From: Leptasterias polaris
Taxonomy: Eukaryota > Echinodermata > Asteroidea > Forcipulatida > Asteriidae
DNA length: 64,000 nt
Assembly: GCA_037783415.1 (NCBI GenBank)
Contig: JAZGTN010000002.1
Span: 6,262,001-6,326,000, forward strand
Direction: 5' to 3'
Part shown: in pieces, positions 63,205 to 64,000 of the stretch
How positions within the stretch are numbered: position 1 is the stretch's first letter
Layout of the letters: the number at the start of each line of letters is the position of its first letter
The notes under the pieces: model-generated
The model's database searches: none
Told to the model about the DNA's origin: nothing
Seen by the model: the letters and a program-made list of their open reading frames with translations, nothing else
Made by a program: the position numbers and the translations under genes

Positions 63205-64000
63205 TAGCAAGCTTAGTTGTGGATGAAGTGACACGTAACAGGTAGATTAATTTCATATGACTTGTTCAGTTTTAAGATGCTTAGGCCCCCTATACATGTT
63301 ATATTCTGATATAAAGTCAGTCATCCTCTGAAGTATCTTAGTGTCCCAACAGCCTTGTATCCATCCAGTCAGCTGAATTTACAAAGTTCAAATGTAAGGC
63401 TTGTATATTTGCAATTTAAGTAAAATCTATCTCAATAAAACACTCATTTATCACGTAATTGTTTGGCAGTTTGAGTATGGTTTATTGTTTGTGTTACCAC
63501 AAGGGAGTTATTTGGGGGTTTTGCTGACGTTATCTTTCACTGGTTGTGATTTAAAGTATTAAGTAAATACATTACTGGCTAAGTCACTTTACAATCTGAC
63601 ACTAAAATTTGTAGAATCTTATCCCATAAGTGGCTATTGTTTTCACTGAAGTTGTTATGGAAAAATATCTGGATCAAATTTTGGTTTTGTTTTTGGAATG
63701 TTGGAAACTTGTGATTGAAGATACAGCCATTACAGATGCTGGTTGTTTTTGGTTTATCAGGTACAACTACATGTACACCAATCTAATTTTAATATGGAAA
63801 TATTGAGGGGAATCGTGCCTTTGATTATACGAGTATGGAATATGACACAAAGCCAGAGTATGTTTTGAGAAAGATATTTTGGCTATAGGGTCAGCGCAAA
63901 TTAGATTTTTGAAATATTTAGGTAATATAATGTGCAATTTCAAAATTTGCAAAATGGCTGCCAATGTTTGTTATGTCCTAAGCCAAATATTTGTCTCTCT
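63205..64000 (+). other. Downstream flank: nothing recognised
   Basis: AT-rich DNA without coding signal, repeat or RNA gene that I can identify. It may be intergenic or part of a long CASP 3' UTR. Confidence 0.5.

Overview
The window is animal nuclear DNA that is AT-rich and dominated by introns. It carries one complete protein-coding locus on the + strand, the CUX/CASP gene (394-61519). The cut-homeodomain sequence, GT-AG introns, an intron 1 of about 26.6 kb, CR1/L2-type LINEs, tRNA-derived SINEs, foldback elements and the very common octamer TACATGTA all fit a marine deuterostome. I infer an echinoderm, but the species cannot be fixed from the sequence alone.

The gene has one promoter and a shared 5' part of 11 coding exons (394-44682) encoding a long coiled coil. 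The donor of exon 11 (after 44682) then feeds one of two alternative 3' exon sets. CUX: four exons at 45933-49915 encode cut repeats 1, 2 and 3, one per exon, and the homeodomain plus tail, giving about 1366 aa of nuclear transcription factor. CASP: seven exons at 56467-61519 encode more coiled coil and a C-terminal membrane anchor, giving about 692 aa of Golgi golgin. The CASP exons lie 3' of the homeodomain exon, as in the human CUX1 gene. All splice phases join cleanly except in one place: CASP exon 58598-58719 has two extra bases that break the frame.

Layout: 1-393 upstream region and 5' leader; 394-459 exon 1; 460-27111 intron 1, with a decayed minus-strand LINE, a tRNA-Leu-derived SINE, a nearly intact L2-like LINE (12723-15830), a truncated hAT-like element and several stretches that look like regulatory DNA; 27112-44682 exons 2-11, with intron 3 holding a minus-strand LINE, a foldback element, a hexanucleotide array and a dense ATTGAT cluster, intron 8 holding a 984-bp hAT-like element, and intron 10 holding a 2.4-kb PIF/Harbinger-like element with another element nested in it; 45933-49915 CUX-only exons; 49916-56466 CUX 3' UTR and CASP intron, with a 24-copy 43-bp array; 56467-61519 CASP-only exons, with a 20-copy 32-bp array and a 19-copy 59-bp array in their introns; 61520-64000 CASP 3' UTR and flank, with a second foldback element.

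Together the exons form a molecular switch: one transcription unit makes either a nuclear DNA-binding protein or a Golgi membrane protein from the same N-terminal coiled coil. I found no second host gene. All other long reading frames belong to retrotransposons, tandem repeats or chance.
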